NCBI RefSeq assembly: GCF_030704685.1 | Contig: NZ_JAUZDX010000001.1 | Coordinates: 186,001 to 250,000 of the forward strand | Length of the DNA: 64,000 nt | Origin: Acidovorax sp. A1169 | GTDB taxonomy: Bacteria > Pseudomonadota > Gammaproteobacteria > Burkholderiales > Burkholderiaceae_C | Reading direction: 5' to 3' | In this document: positions 35,991 through 49,660 of the stretch, piece by piece | Layout: each line of letters begins with the position of its first letter | Numbering within the stretch: position 1 is the first letter of the stretch | The notes under the pieces: model-generated | Database searches by the model: none | The model's input: the letters and a program-made list of their open reading frames with translations, nothing else | Told to the model about the DNA's origin: nothing | Position numbers and translations under genes: made by a program

Positions 35991-38122
35991 AGCAGAACAG
36001 TTTTGGGATGGTGCGATTTTTTAATCGAAGCGCACTTTTTGCGGCGTCGGTTGCAGCGTCTTCGCTGGCATGGGCGCAAGGCTCCATTGAAAATATCTCG
36101 GGTGCGATGCAAGGGGGGGTCGAGATTGTCCGCATTGACTTTTCAGAGCCTGTGGCAGCATTGCCGACCGGCTTTGTGATTCAATCGCCCGCTCGCATTG
36201 CCTTGGATTTCCCGGACACGACCAGTGCCTTGAGCAAATCGACAGTCCAGATCAACCAGGGAAATATCCGTTCAGCCAATCTGGTTCAGGCTCCTGGACG
36301 ATCGAGGGTGGTGCTGAATCTGAAGCAGGCGTCTTCGTACCGCACAGAGCTTCAGGGCAAGTCTGTGCTGGTCTATCTGGATGCCACTGCCACCCCAGTG
36401 GCCGCCACCACTTCGCAGCCGGTGAGTTTCGCAGAAAGCGCAAATGCCGAAGTGATGGCCATCAAGGATGTTGATTTTCGCCGTGGTGCGGATGGCTCTG
36501 GCAGGGTGGTCGTCACGCTGCCCAGCAACCAGGTCGGTGTGGATCTGCGGCCCGTTGGCAAGGGCTTGACAGTTGATTTCCTGAAATCTTCCCTGTCCGA
36601 AGGCTTGCGTAGGCGCCTAGATGTCACGGACTTTGGAACCCCCGTACAGATCATATCGACCACCCAGCAGGGTGAGCGTGTCCGCATGGTGATCGAACCG
36701 GTGGGCGATTGGGAGCACAGTGCCTACCAGAGCGACAACCAGTTTGTGATCGAAGTACGCCAGAAAAAGGTCGATTTGACCAAATTGACGCAGGGGCCTG
36801 GCTACAGTGGCGAAAAACTGTCGCTGAACTTCCAGAATATCGAAGTGCGCTCTTTGTTGCAGGTGATTGCCGATTTCACCAATTTCAACATTGTGACCTC
36901 TGACACCGTGACGGGTGCATTGACTCTGCGGTTGAAGGATGTGCCCTGGGATCAAGCGCTGCAAATCATTATGGATGCCAAGGGCCTTGGCATGAGAAAG
37001 AACGGTTCAGTGCTCTGGATTGCCCCGAAGGACGAGATTGACGACAGGACCAAGAAAGATTTTGAAGCAGCGCAGGCCATTCAGAAACTGGAGCCATTGA
37101 GGACGCAGGCATTTCAAATGAACTATGCCAAGGCCACGGATATGGTGGTACAGCTTTCCGCTACATCCGGCGGAGCCGGTACTTCCAATCGTTTTCTAAG
37201 TGAGCGTGGTAGCGCCATCGCAGAGCCTCGTACCAACCAGTTGTTTGTGACTGACACCGCAAATAAGCTGGAAGAAGTGCGCCAGCTTCTCGCGACTTTG
37301 GATGTGGCAGTGCGGCAGGTGATGATTGAAGCTCGCATCGTGGAAGCCTCTGATACCTTTGGACGTTCCCTTGGAGTGCGGCTGGGCGCTACAGATCTTC
37401 GCGCAGCACGCGGTGGAGATGGTGGATACTCGTTGGGTACCAGTGGCAATCGGATTGGCTTTGGAACCAACTACAGTAACGCGGTGGCCTCAACGTCTGC
37501 GGGTGGCACGATCAACACAAATGGTAACTTTGTCAACCTGCCTGCGACTGCTATTGGCGGGTACGATCCATCCAGCTTCGCGATCTCTATTTTTAATTCG
37601 GCTGCCAATCGGTTTCTGAATCTTGAGATTTCTGCCCTGGAAGCGGACGGCAAGGGGAAGATTGTTTCCAGCCCACGGGTTGTTACAGCAGATCAGACGA
37701 AGGCCTCTATTGAGCAAGGCACAGAGTTTCCATATCCCGTGACGGCACCGAACGGCGGTACGGTGATTGCGTTCAAAAAGGCGGTTCTCAAATTGGAAGT
37801 GCTCCCTCAGATTACTCCCGAGGGAAATATTATTCTTGATTTGGATGTCAATAAAGACAGCCCTGGCGAAGTGCTGAACAATGTCCGAGCAATCAATACC
37901 AAACACATCAAGACACAAGTGCTGGTGGAAAATGGTGGAACGGTTGTGATTGGTGGTATTTTCGAACTGTTTGAAGACAATACTGAAACCAAGGTTCCTT
38001 TGTTGGGTGATATTCCGGGTGTGGGCAACTTGTTCAAGACACGCACGAAATCAGCCAACAAGCAGGAAATGTTGATTTTCATCACGCCCAAGGTTATTAC
38101 CGATCGCTCGGCATTCCGTTGA
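35987..38122 (+). CDS. pilQ: Type IV pilus secretin PilQ
   Basis: A 711-residue outer-membrane channel for the pilus. A Sec signal lies in the first 36 residues (ending SLAWAQG), then AMIN domains (peptidoglycan binding), an STN/N0 domain (LSLNFQNIEVRSLLQVIADFTNFNIV), an N1 domain and the secretin core with VPLLGDIPGVGNLFKT and LIFITPKVI. Codon use across pilN-pilQ is more AT-rich than in neighbouring housekeeping genes. Confidence 0.95.
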   Translation: MKQNSFGMVRFFNRSALFAASVAASSLAWAQGSIENISGAMQGGVEIVRIDFSEPVAALPTGFVIQSPARIALDFPDTTSALSKSTVQINQGNIRSANLVQAPGRSRVVLNLKQASSYRTELQGKSVLVYLDATATPVAATTSQPVSFAESANAEVMAIKDVDFRRGADGSGRVVVTLPSNQVGVDLRPVGKGLTVDFLKSSLSEGLRRRLDVTDFGTPVQIISTTQQGERVRMVIEPVGDWEHSAYQSDNQFVIEVRQKKVDLTKLTQGPGYSGEKLSLNFQNIEVRSLLQVIADFTNFNIVTSDTVTGALTLRLKDVPWDQALQIIMDAKGLGMRKNGSVLWIAPKDEIDDRTKKDFEAAQAIQKLEPLRTQAFQMNYAKATDMVVQLSATSGGAGTSNRFLSERGSAIAEPRTNQLFVTDTANKLEEVRQLLATLDVAVRQVMIEARIVEASDTFGRSLGVRLGATDLRAARGGDGGYSLGTSGNRIGFGTNYSNAVASTSAGGTINTNGNFVNLPATAIGGYDPSSFAISIFNSAANRFLNLEISALEADGKGKIVSSPRVVTADQTKASIEQGTEFPYPVTAPNGGTVIAFKKAVLKLEVLPQITPEGNIILDLDVNKDSPGEVLNNVRAINTKHIKTQVLVENGGTVVIGGIFELFEDNTETKVPLLGDIPGVGNLFKTRTKSANKQEMLIFITPKVITDRSAFR

Positions 38123-38145
38123 AGTTTTTTGAAATGGGTAAGACA

Positions 38146-39654
38146 ATGAAAAAATTATGGAAAAGTTTGCTTCTGGCATCGGCTGCAGTTCTGTCAGCTT
38201 GCGGCGGTGGAGGCGGCAGCGGTGGTGAAGCGGCATTGCAGTACCGTATTACATTGACTACTGCAAAGTCTCAGTTGCCGCTTAACCTCGAGTACTTGCG
38301 AGCCAGTCAGGGTGCATTTGCACCCTACACTACGACTTTGTATGTGGATGCGCGAGTCGGTTCCAATCCCATCCCGGGTGGACCGGATATTTTCCAGTGT
38401 GCTCTTGTTCAAGGCCTGGATTCTGGTTCATTGTATTATCTCGATGGCGATTCTGAGCATGAGGATGACAATGGGAATGCGGCGGCATTCCGTTCTGTTG
38501 TTCTCGATGCAAATTCTGGCGGCGCCTCCTTTCACTTCCATTCTTCTGATCAAGCAGGTACGGCTCGTATAGTTTGCTCTGTGACCGATCCTCGCGACCG
38601 CAAGCTTTACAGTGCGAGCGTGGATATTGTTGTCGGCGCAGCCACCGGTAAGGTTGCTAGCGTGGTGGGTATCGCCAATTCGCCTTTCGTGCTGCTCTCG
38701 CGAGACGCCAGCGCGCGACTGCCATACCGCAACAATATTAGCGTTCAGGCATTTGTCATGGATGATGCCAATCAGCCGATTCCTGCGCCTTCTGCTCCTA
38801 ACCTCCAAGTAAGTATCCGCCCTATGGGTCCTGCTGCGGTCGGCGCACGCTTGCTCCAAGCCAACCAGTCGGGAAGCGTGTTGCAAGTGCGCACTATTGG
38901 TGGCGTGGGTTTGTTCTCGCTTTCCAGCGGCCCAACTAGCGGTCCGATCGTGCTGGAGTATGTCACCGACCGCTTCGATAATGACATCACCAACGGCATC
39001 CAGGATCCAGTGACGTCGCTTCAATCGATTCAGGTCAACGACCAGGTCGCAGCGGCACCGCTAGCGTTGCCAGCACTGGGTGATCAGAACGTAACTATCG
39101 GTCTGCCGTTTGCAACCGCCTTCGCTGTGCAAGGGGGCGTTGCACCCTATACATGGTCGGCAGTGGCCTTGCCAGGGGGCCTGAGCATCAGCAATGATGG
39201 CATCGTGAGTGGCGCGCCTCAGGGACCTGCTGGTGTGTACAGTGGCGTGATTACCGTGGTCGATGCGGTAGGCACCAAGGTATTTGGCAATGTGAAGTTC
39301 ACTGTAGCCAGCAGTGGCGGAGCGGTAGTCCCGAATCCCCTGACGATCAACGGCTGTGTGAGCAACGGCAGCGCCACATGCTCTCTGCCCGCAGCAAATG
39401 TTGGTGAAGCTTATTTGTACAGCATGTCGGTCTCCGGTGGAAATTCAACCGATCCCGTGGTCTGGACCTACGCTCCCAATCCCCTGCCAGCCGGCTTGAG
39501 GGGTGGCAGCACCGGCAACAGCGGTGTGATCAGCGGTACCCCCACTGTATCTTGCAACGCCAGGTTCCTGGTGACTGCGACCCGTGGTACGGTGACCGTG
39601 ACCCAGCAGGTGTCTGTGCAGATTGGTGCCAACACGGCGGCTTGTGCTTCGTAA
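38146..39654 (+). CDS. Lipoprotein with tandem Ig-like domains, linked to pilQ
   Basis: Not a named family to me. The 502-residue product starts MKKLWKSLLLASAAVLSACGGGGGSGG: a lipobox and a Gly-rich flexible linker. The middle 250 residues are beta-rich, with an Asp/Glu/His patch (GDSEHEDDNGN). The C-terminal part has two putative-Ig (He_PIG-like) repeats, one around LPFATAFAVQGGVAPYTWSAV and one around PLPAGLRGGSTGNSGVISGTP. It probably sits on the envelope surface or periplasmic side. It follows pilQ by 23 bases and ends at a strong terminator, so it is the last gene of the pil operon. It lies where aroK is usually found. Confidence 0.8.
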   Translation: MKKLWKSLLLASAAVLSACGGGGGSGGEAALQYRITLTTAKSQLPLNLEYLRASQGAFAPYTTTLYVDARVGSNPIPGGPDIFQCALVQGLDSGSLYYLDGDSEHEDDNGNAAAFRSVVLDANSGGASFHFHSSDQAGTARIVCSVTDPRDRKLYSASVDIVVGAATGKVASVVGIANSPFVLLSRDASARLPYRNNISVQAFVMDDANQPIPAPSAPNLQVSIRPMGPAAVGARLLQANQSGSVLQVRTIGGVGLFSLSSGPTSGPIVLEYVTDRFDNDITNGIQDPVTSLQSIQVNDQVAAAPLALPALGDQNVTIGLPFATAFAVQGGVAPYTWSAVALPGGLSISNDGIVSGAPQGPAGVYSGVITVVDAVGTKVFGNVKFTVASSGGAVVPNPLTINGCVSNGSATCSLPAANVGEAYLYSMSVSGGNSTDPVVWTYAPNPLPAGLRGGSTGNSGVISGTPTVSCNARFLVTATRGTVTVTQQVSVQIGANTAACAS

Positions 39655-39720
39655 TCCGCCAGGGGGCGTTCGGCAAGGTTCGATGTTCGCGGACCTGCTG
39701 GGCGCATCTCAGCTGAAGTA

Positions 39721-39755
39721 AAAAACCCCGAGGGTCTTGGACCCTCGGGGTTTTT
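39721..39755. terminator. Strong bidirectional terminator after the pil operon
   Basis: A perfect 16-base stem, AAAAACCCCGAGGGTC-ttg-GACCCTCGGGGTTTTT, 66 bases after the lipoprotein stop. It separates the pil operon from aroB. Confidence 0.95.
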
Positions 39756-39825
39756 CCTTTTGGGTGCTCTCTTGCATGCCATCACCTTGGCGGTCCCTGC
39801 GCCATTCTTCGTAAACTAGGGCCCT

Positions 39826-40980
39826 ATGTCTGAAACAGTAGTTGATCTGGTCCCCACTTCTCAGTCTGCATCCCCGGCAGAGTTTGCCTCGTACAGAGTC
39901 TCCATCGACTTGGGCGATCGCAGCTACGGCATCGAAATCGGTGCAGGCCTTCTCGGCCTCCTGCAAGAGGGTTTGGAGCTCCCTAGCGGTACATCGGCAC
40001 TGGTCGTCACCAACGATACGGTGGGCCCTTTGTACGGGGCGCAGGTGGTGGAGGCATTGCGCAAGCGCTACCCGGTCGTGCACACGGTGCAACTGCCGGA
40101 TGGCGAGGAGTTCAAAGGGTGGGAGACCCTGCAGCGCATCTTCGATGCCTTGCTGACCCATGGCTGCGACCGCAAGGCGGTGCTGTTTGCGCTCGGTGGC
40201 GGCGTCATCGGCGACATGACCGGCTTTGCCGCCGCGACCTACATGCGCGGCGTTCCCTTCGTGCAGATCCCCACTACCTTGCTCGCGCAGGTGGATTCCT
40301 CGGTGGGGGGCAAGACAGCCATCAACCACCCGCTGGGCAAGAACATGGTGGGCGCGTTCTACCAACCCCGGCTGGTGGTGTGTGACCTGGCCACGCTCGA
40401 TACCTTGAGCCCGCGCGAGATGAGCGCCGGTCTGGCCGAAGTGCTCAAGTACGGGCCCATCGCAGACATGGAGTTCATGCAGTGGCTGGAATCCTCCATC
40501 GACGCGCTGCGCTCCCGTGACCGGGCCGCCTTGGCCCATGCCGTGCGCCGCAGCTGCGAGATCAAGGCCTGGGTGGTCAGCCAGGACGAACGCGAGGGTG
40601 GCCTGCGGGCCATTCTGAATTTCGGCCATACCTTTGGCCATGCCATTGAGGCGGGCATGGGCTACGGCGTGTGGCTGCATGGCGAAGGCGTGGGCGCAGG
40701 CATGGTGATGGCAGCCGAACTCTCGCGTCGGCTGGGCTTGGTCGATGGTGCATTCGTGCAGCGACTCATCACGCTCATCGAGCGTGCGGGGCTGCCTATC
40801 AGGGGCCCTGTCCTCGATGCGACGGACAACGCAGGCCGCTACCTGGAACTCATGCGCATCGACAAGAAGTCCGAGGCGGGTGAAATCCGCTTCGTGCTCA
40901 TTGATGGTCCTGGCAAGGCGATCGTCCGTGCTGCTCCCGACCAGTTGGTTCGGGATGTTATTGATGCGTGCTGCGCGTGA
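39826..40980 (+). CDS. aroB: 3-dehydroquinate synthase
   Basis: A 384-residue NAD- and zinc-dependent enzyme for the second step of the shikimate path. Visible blocks are [60 protein letters not shown] and [16 protein letters not shown]. The ATG lies 70 bases after the terminator, so it has its own promoter. Shikimate kinase (aroK), its usual upstream partner, is not in the window. Confidence 0.96.
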   Translation: MSETVVDLVPTSQSASPAEFASYRVSIDLGDRSYGIEIGAGLLGLLQEGLELPSGTSALVVTNDTVGPLYGAQVVEALRKRYPVVHTVQLPDGEEFKGWETLQRIFDALLTHGCDRKAVLFALGGGVIGDMTGFAAATYMRGVPFVQIPTTLLAQVDSSVGGKTAINHPLGKNMVGAFYQPRLVVCDLATLDTLSPREMSAGLAEVLKYGPIADMEFMQWLESSIDALRSRDRAALAHAVRRSCEIKAWVVSQDEREGGLRAILNFGHTFGHAIEAGMGYGVWLHGEGVGAGMVMAAELSRRLGLVDGAFVQRLITLIERAGLPIRGPVLDATDNAGRYLELMRIDKKSEAGEIRFVLIDGPGKAIVRAAPDQLVRDVIDACCA

Positions 40981-41050
40981 CGGGGTTGTCGGTGCCTTGT
41001 GCGCGCTGCGGCTTCGGCGTTCCGCCTTGCGCTGAACAGCTGCTGGCATT

Positions 41051-42223
41051 GTGAGCAGCAGAGCCGATCTTGCCGTCTACGCCAGCCTGTCTGCCATGAG
41101 CAGGGGCCGGCGATATCCCGAAGCGCCGGCACCCACGCGGACAGAGTACCAGCGTGACCGCGACCGCATCGTGCATTCCACGGCCTTTCGCCGGCTGGTC
41201 TACAAGACCCAGGTCTTCCTCAACCACGAAGGCGATCTGTTCCGCACCCGCCTGACCCATTCGCTGGAAGTCGCGCAGTTGGGCCGGTCGATTGCGCGCT
41301 CGCTGCGCATCGATGAAGACCTCGTCGAGGCCATCTCGCTGGCCCATGACCTGGGCCACACGCCCTTTGGCCATGCCGGGCAGGACGCATTGCACGGCTG
41401 CATGGCCGACCACGGTGGATTCGAACACAACCTGCAAAGCCTGCGGGTCGTGGACAAGTTGGAGGAGCGCTACCCCCAGTTCGACGGCCTGAACCTCAGC
41501 TTCGAGACGCGCGAGGGCATCCTCAAGCACTGCTCCCGCGCACACGCACAACAGCTCGAAGACGCTGAACCCGGTGGGGTTGGTGGGCGCTTCCTGCGCC
41601 GCGAGCAGCCCAGCCTGGAGGCCCAGCTGTGCAACCTTGCCGACGAGATCGCCTACAACGCCCACGACATCGACGACGGAGTGCGTTCTGGCCTCATCAC
41701 TCTGGCGCAACTGTGCGAGGTGCCGCTCTTCGACCAGTACCGCCATGCGGCCCAGGCCACACACCCGCACCTGAACGATGCCGCCATGCACCGCCGCCTG
41801 CTGTTCGAGGCCATTCGCCTCATGCTCAGCGCCCAGGTGTACGACGTGATCGACGCCACCTCGGCGGCGCTGGTGCAGGCGGCGCCGGACAGCGCCGACG
41901 CGGTGCGGCAGTCTGCGCCGCTGGTGATGTTCAGCGACGCCATGCGGGAGCAGTCCACGGTGCTCAAGCGCTTTCTGTTTAAGAACCTGTACCGCCATCC
42001 CCAGGTGATGGAGACCACCGGGCGAGCGCAGCAGATCGTGCGGGATCTCTTTGCCGCCTTTGCGCAGGCGCCGCACGAGATGAAACCCGCATTTGCGCAG
42101 CAGGCCAACACCAGCGATGGCTCGGTCAAGGCACGTGCGATTGCCGACTTCATCGCAGGCATGACGGACCGCTTCGCCGCGCGGGAGCACGAGCGCCTTA
42201 CGGGGCAACGCCTGCTCGACTGA
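41051..42223 (+). CDS. dgt: Deoxyguanosinetriphosphate triphosphohydrolase-like protein
   Basis: A 390-residue HD-domain enzyme splitting dNTPs into nucleoside and triphosphate. The HD-fold residues are in RTRLTHSLEVAQ, LAHDLGHTPFGHAG and DEIAYNAHDIDDG. The GTG at 41051 gives MSSRADLAVYAS; an in-frame ATG at 41096 (MSRGRRYPE) is an alternative. It follows aroB by 70 bases, the common order in Burkholderiales. Confidence 0.93.
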   Translation: MSSRADLAVYASLSAMSRGRRYPEAPAPTRTEYQRDRDRIVHSTAFRRLVYKTQVFLNHEGDLFRTRLTHSLEVAQLGRSIARSLRIDEDLVEAISLAHDLGHTPFGHAGQDALHGCMADHGGFEHNLQSLRVVDKLEERYPQFDGLNLSFETREGILKHCSRAHAQQLEDAEPGGVGGRFLRREQPSLEAQLCNLADEIAYNAHDIDDGVRSGLITLAQLCEVPLFDQYRHAAQATHPHLNDAAMHRRLLFEAIRLMLSAQVYDVIDATSAALVQAAPDSADAVRQSAPLVMFSDAMREQSTVLKRFLFKNLYRHPQVMETTGRAQQIVRDLFAAFAQAPHEMKPAFAQQANTSDGSVKARAIADFIAGMTDRFAAREHERLTGQRLLD

Positions 42224-42324
42224 CGGGTGGGCGCCGACTCCGGTCGAAAGGGCGCCAAAAGACCTGGTTGGGTCCCGCCCGTTAAAATTGCCAGCCACCC
42301 CACGCGCGCGCCCAGCGCCTTTGC

Positions 42325-42957
42325 ATGAAATCCCTTTCTTCTGCGGCCTTGCCATCAACCGAGGTCTCTTCCTCACTTGCCGCGCACCCGGTCGTTCGAG
42401 ACACGGTGCAATGGCTGGAGCGGGCCGTCATCGGCCTGAACCTGTGCCCTTTTGCCAAGGGAGTGCACGCCAAGGGGCAGATCCACTACGTGGTGAGTGC
42501 CGCCGTCGATCCCCAGCAACTGCTGGCCGATCTGCGTGAAGAGCTGCTTGCTTTGGCGGGGATGGCGGCTGCCGTCCGGGACACCACCTTGCTGGTCGTG
42601 CCCACGCCGTTGCTGGCGGATTTCCTGGATTTCAACGATTTTCTCGGCGAGGCAGACGCTCTGCTGGAAGAACTCGAACTCGACGGCACGCTGCAGATCG
42701 CCAGTTTCCATCCACAGTTCCAGTTTGCTGGCACCCGTGAGGATGACGTGACCAACTGCACCAACCGCTCCCCGTACCCCACGCTGCATCTGCTGCGAGA
42801 AGAAAGCATCGACCGCGCGGTGGAAGTCTTCCCCGAGGCCGAGACCATCTACGAACGCAATATCGAAGTGCTTGAAAAGCTGGGCATGCCAGGTTGGGGG
42901 GCTCTGCAGGTTGGTGCCGGCTGCGCCGCTGCCCCAGCGGTGGGAGGTGCTGCATGA
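42325..42957 (+). CDS. DUF1415 family protein
   Basis: A 210-residue conserved protein of unknown function. It has WLERAVIGLNLCPFAKG near the N-terminus, DFNDFLGEADALLEELELDGTLQIASFHPQFQFAGT, and NCTNRSPYPTLHLLREESIDRAV. The stop overlaps the start of the following methyltransferase gene (ATGA), so the two products may act together. Confidence 0.88.
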   Translation: MKSLSSAALPSTEVSSSLAAHPVVRDTVQWLERAVIGLNLCPFAKGVHAKGQIHYVVSAAVDPQQLLADLREELLALAGMAAAVRDTTLLVVPTPLLADFLDFNDFLGEADALLEELELDGTLQIASFHPQFQFAGTREDDVTNCTNRSPYPTLHLLREESIDRAVEVFPEAETIYERNIEVLEKLGMPGWGALQVGAGCAAAPAVGGAA

Positions 42958-43889
42958 ACGCGCCCCGCAACAAGCAAAGCGCCAAGCCTGCGGGCAAGAG
43001 GGCCCCACCTGCGCAAGCGGATCTGCTGTCCGAACTGCGGCCAGGCCAGTCGATCGAGCTGCTGCAGGAGCTGCACATCCTCACCCGCGAAGGGCGGCTC
43101 AACCAGGATTCGCGGCGCAAGCTCAAGCAGGTGTACCACCTGTTCAACTTCATCGAGCCCCTGCTCACCGAGTTGTCGGCCGAAGGGCACAGCCCCAGCC
43201 TGGCCGATCATGGCGCGGGCAAGTCCTATCTGGGTTTCATCCTCTACGACCTGTATTTCAAGGCGCTCTCGCGCGGCCATATCTATGGCATCGAAACGCG
43301 CAGCGAGCTGGTGGACAAGTCGCGCGCGCTGGCCCAGCGGCTGGGCTTTGGCCGCATGTCATTTTTGAACCTGTCGGTGGCTGAATCCGCTGATGCCGCC
43401 GAGCTGCCAGCGCAGGTCGACGTGGTCACCGCGCTGCATGCCTGCGATACCGCCACCGACGATGCCATCGCCTTCGGCCTGCAAAAGCGTGCCCGCGCCA
43501 TGGTCCTGGTGCCCTGCTGCCAGGCCGAAATGGCCGCCTGCCTGCGCCAGGGCAAGGCGCTGCAGCTGGCGCGCACGCCGCTGGCCGAGCTGTGGCGCCA
43601 CCCCTTGCACACGCGCGAGCTGGGCAGCCAGGTCACGAACGTGCTGCGCTGCCTGTACCTGGAGGCCAGCGGCTACCAGGTCACGGTGACCGAGCTCGTG
43701 GGCTGGGAGCACAGCATGAAGAACGAGCTCATCATCGCGCGCTACACCGGCCAGAAGAAGCGCAGCGCCGCAGAGCGCCTGCGCGCCATCCTGCGCGAAA
43801 TGGGGCTGGAGCAGGCGATGGCCGGGCGGTTCGGACTGCAGCCTCTGACCGAGGCGCAAGCGGACAGCGCCGAAGCCGTCGCGCCCTAG
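42954..43889 (+). CDS. Class I SAM-dependent methyltransferase (Methyltransf_32-like)
   Basis: A 311-residue protein. After a basic leader and a helical stretch, SLADHGAGKSYLGFILYDLYF is the SAM-binding loop, followed by IYGIETRSELVDKS, VVTALHACDTATDDAI and VLVPCCQAEM. This pattern resembles the METTL25/RRNAD1-type methyltransferases, which act on rRNA in eukaryotes; the bacterial substrate is unknown. It is coupled to the DUF1415 gene. Confidence 0.82.
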   Translation: MNAPRNKQSAKPAGKRAPPAQADLLSELRPGQSIELLQELHILTREGRLNQDSRRKLKQVYHLFNFIEPLLTELSAEGHSPSLADHGAGKSYLGFILYDLYFKALSRGHIYGIETRSELVDKSRALAQRLGFGRMSFLNLSVAESADAAELPAQVDVVTALHACDTATDDAIAFGLQKRARAMVLVPCCQAEMAACLRQGKALQLARTPLAELWRHPLHTRELGSQVTNVLRCLYLEASGYQVTVTELVGWEHSMKNELIIARYTGQKKRSAAERLRAILREMGLEQAMAGRFGLQPLTEAQADSAEAVAP

Positions 43890-43937
43890 AATCCACTCTG
43901 GGTGCCTGTGGGCGGCGGGCACCGCATTGGGTGAAAT

Positions 43938-44747
43938 GGGGGACAGGTATATCATGCCTCTCCGTTCCCTCCAGCAACCCGCCTTCGCCATGGCCCGCCT
44001 GCCCCGACTGACACTGCCCGGCTTTCCCCACCATGTGATCCAGCGCGGCAACAACCGCCAGGTGATCTTCCTGGACCGAGCCGACTTCGAGTCCATGCTG
44101 GCACTCCTGGATGAAAACGCGCGCAAGTTCCAGGTGGCCCTGCATGCCTACGTGCTCATGGACAACCACTTCCATCTGCTGGCCACTCCGTCCACCGACG
44201 ATGGTCTGCCACAGATGATGCAGTCCATCGGCCGCAGCTACGTGCGCTACTTCAACCAGCGCCATGGCCGCATGGGCACCTTGTGGGAAGGGCGCTACCG
44301 CTCCACCGTGATAGAGGCCGAGCGCTACCTGCTGGCCTGTATGGTCTATATCGACCTCAACCCTGTACGCGCCGGCATCGCCACGCGCGCGGCAGATTAC
44401 CTCTGGTCGAGCCATGGCCACTGGCTGGGGCTGCGCACCGACAAGCTGCTCACCACCCACGCGTTTTACTGGGCGCTGGGCAACACGCCTTTTGCGCGCG
44501 AGGCTGCCTATGCTGCACTGGTGCAATCAGGGCTTGGCGAGAGGCAACTGCATGCGCTGACGCAATCCGCCCTGAGTGGCTGGGCTCTGGGTGAAGCCGA
44601 CTTCGTGGCCGAGTTGCAGAAGCTGACCCCCCGCCGGGTGGCCAAGGCCAAGCCTGGCCGGCCACCCATGCCCGCGCCCTCCATCGAGTTCTGAACGGGT
44701 TTTCAAAGCGCTCGCGCCCGCAACTCGCCTCGATTTAACATGTCCCC
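43938..44747 (+). mobile_element. RAYT element with short terminal inverted repeats
   Basis: GGGGACA (43939-43945) and TGTCCCC (44741-44747) flank the transposase gene as inverted repeats, with extra matches outside (AAT). The unit is about 0.8 kb. No target-site duplication is evident, as expected for HUH enzymes. Confidence 0.55.
43990..44694 (+). CDS. REP-associated tyrosine transposase (RAYT, IS200-like)
   Basis: A 234-residue Y1 HUH endonuclease-type protein. The N-terminal block is MARLPRLTLPGFPHHVIQRGNN, the HUH motif is in YVLMDNHFHLL, and the catalytic Tyr region is SIGRSYVRYFNQRHGRMGTLWEGRYRS. YIDLNPVRAG completes the family signature. The frame is intact. The ATG at 43990 matches the family; further upstream in-frame ATGs lie at 43936 and 43954 near the left inverted repeat. 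Its likely job is moving or maintaining short palindromic repeats. Confidence 0.9.
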   Translation: MARLPRLTLPGFPHHVIQRGNNRQVIFLDRADFESMLALLDENARKFQVALHAYVLMDNHFHLLATPSTDDGLPQMMQSIGRSYVRYFNQRHGRMGTLWEGRYRSTVIEAERYLLACMVYIDLNPVRAGIATRAADYLWSSHGHWLGLRTDKLLTTHAFYWALGNTPFAREAAYAALVQSGLGERQLHALTQSALSGWALGEADFVAELQKLTPRRVAKAKPGRPPMPAPSIEF

Positions 44748-44802
44748 AATTAAATCCGACTTATTCAGTTGGATAATTTAATAAGAATCTGACCCCAATT
44801 AA
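44741..44802. repeat. Paired REP-like motifs downstream of the RAYT gene
   Basis: CCCCAATTAA occurs at 44744-44753 and again at 44793-44802. Between them CTTATT (44760-44765) pairs with AATAAG (44780-44785). The outer copies read AATTGGGGACA and AATTGGGGTCA on the minus strand. They are plausible RAYT substrates. Confidence 0.5.
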
Positions 44803-44811
44803 TATGCTTGC

Positions 44812-44840
44812 CTTGCATGTTGCAATGCACTAATCTTGCA
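44812..44840 (+). promoter_or_regulatory. TTGCA-rich leader before gltB
   Basis: TTGCA-tgt-TGCAA (44813-44825) is a perfect short palindrome and a third TTGCA follows at 44836-44840, about 30 bases before the gltB ATG. It could be a regulator site; no family match is claimed. Confidence 0.3.
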
Positions 44841-44870
44841 CTCCCTGCGAAAATTCATGAGGAGTGCGCC

Positions 44871-49607
<4,737 letters not shown>

Positions 49608-49660
49608 GGCGCGGCCCCACCACACACCTGCACAGCATTCATAGACAAGGACACGCAATC

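Noticed and set aside
44813-44840. NtrC-type site before gltB
   Set aside because: The TGCA repeats do not fit the TGCAC-N7-GTGCA spacing and symmetry, so only a generic leader motif is reported.
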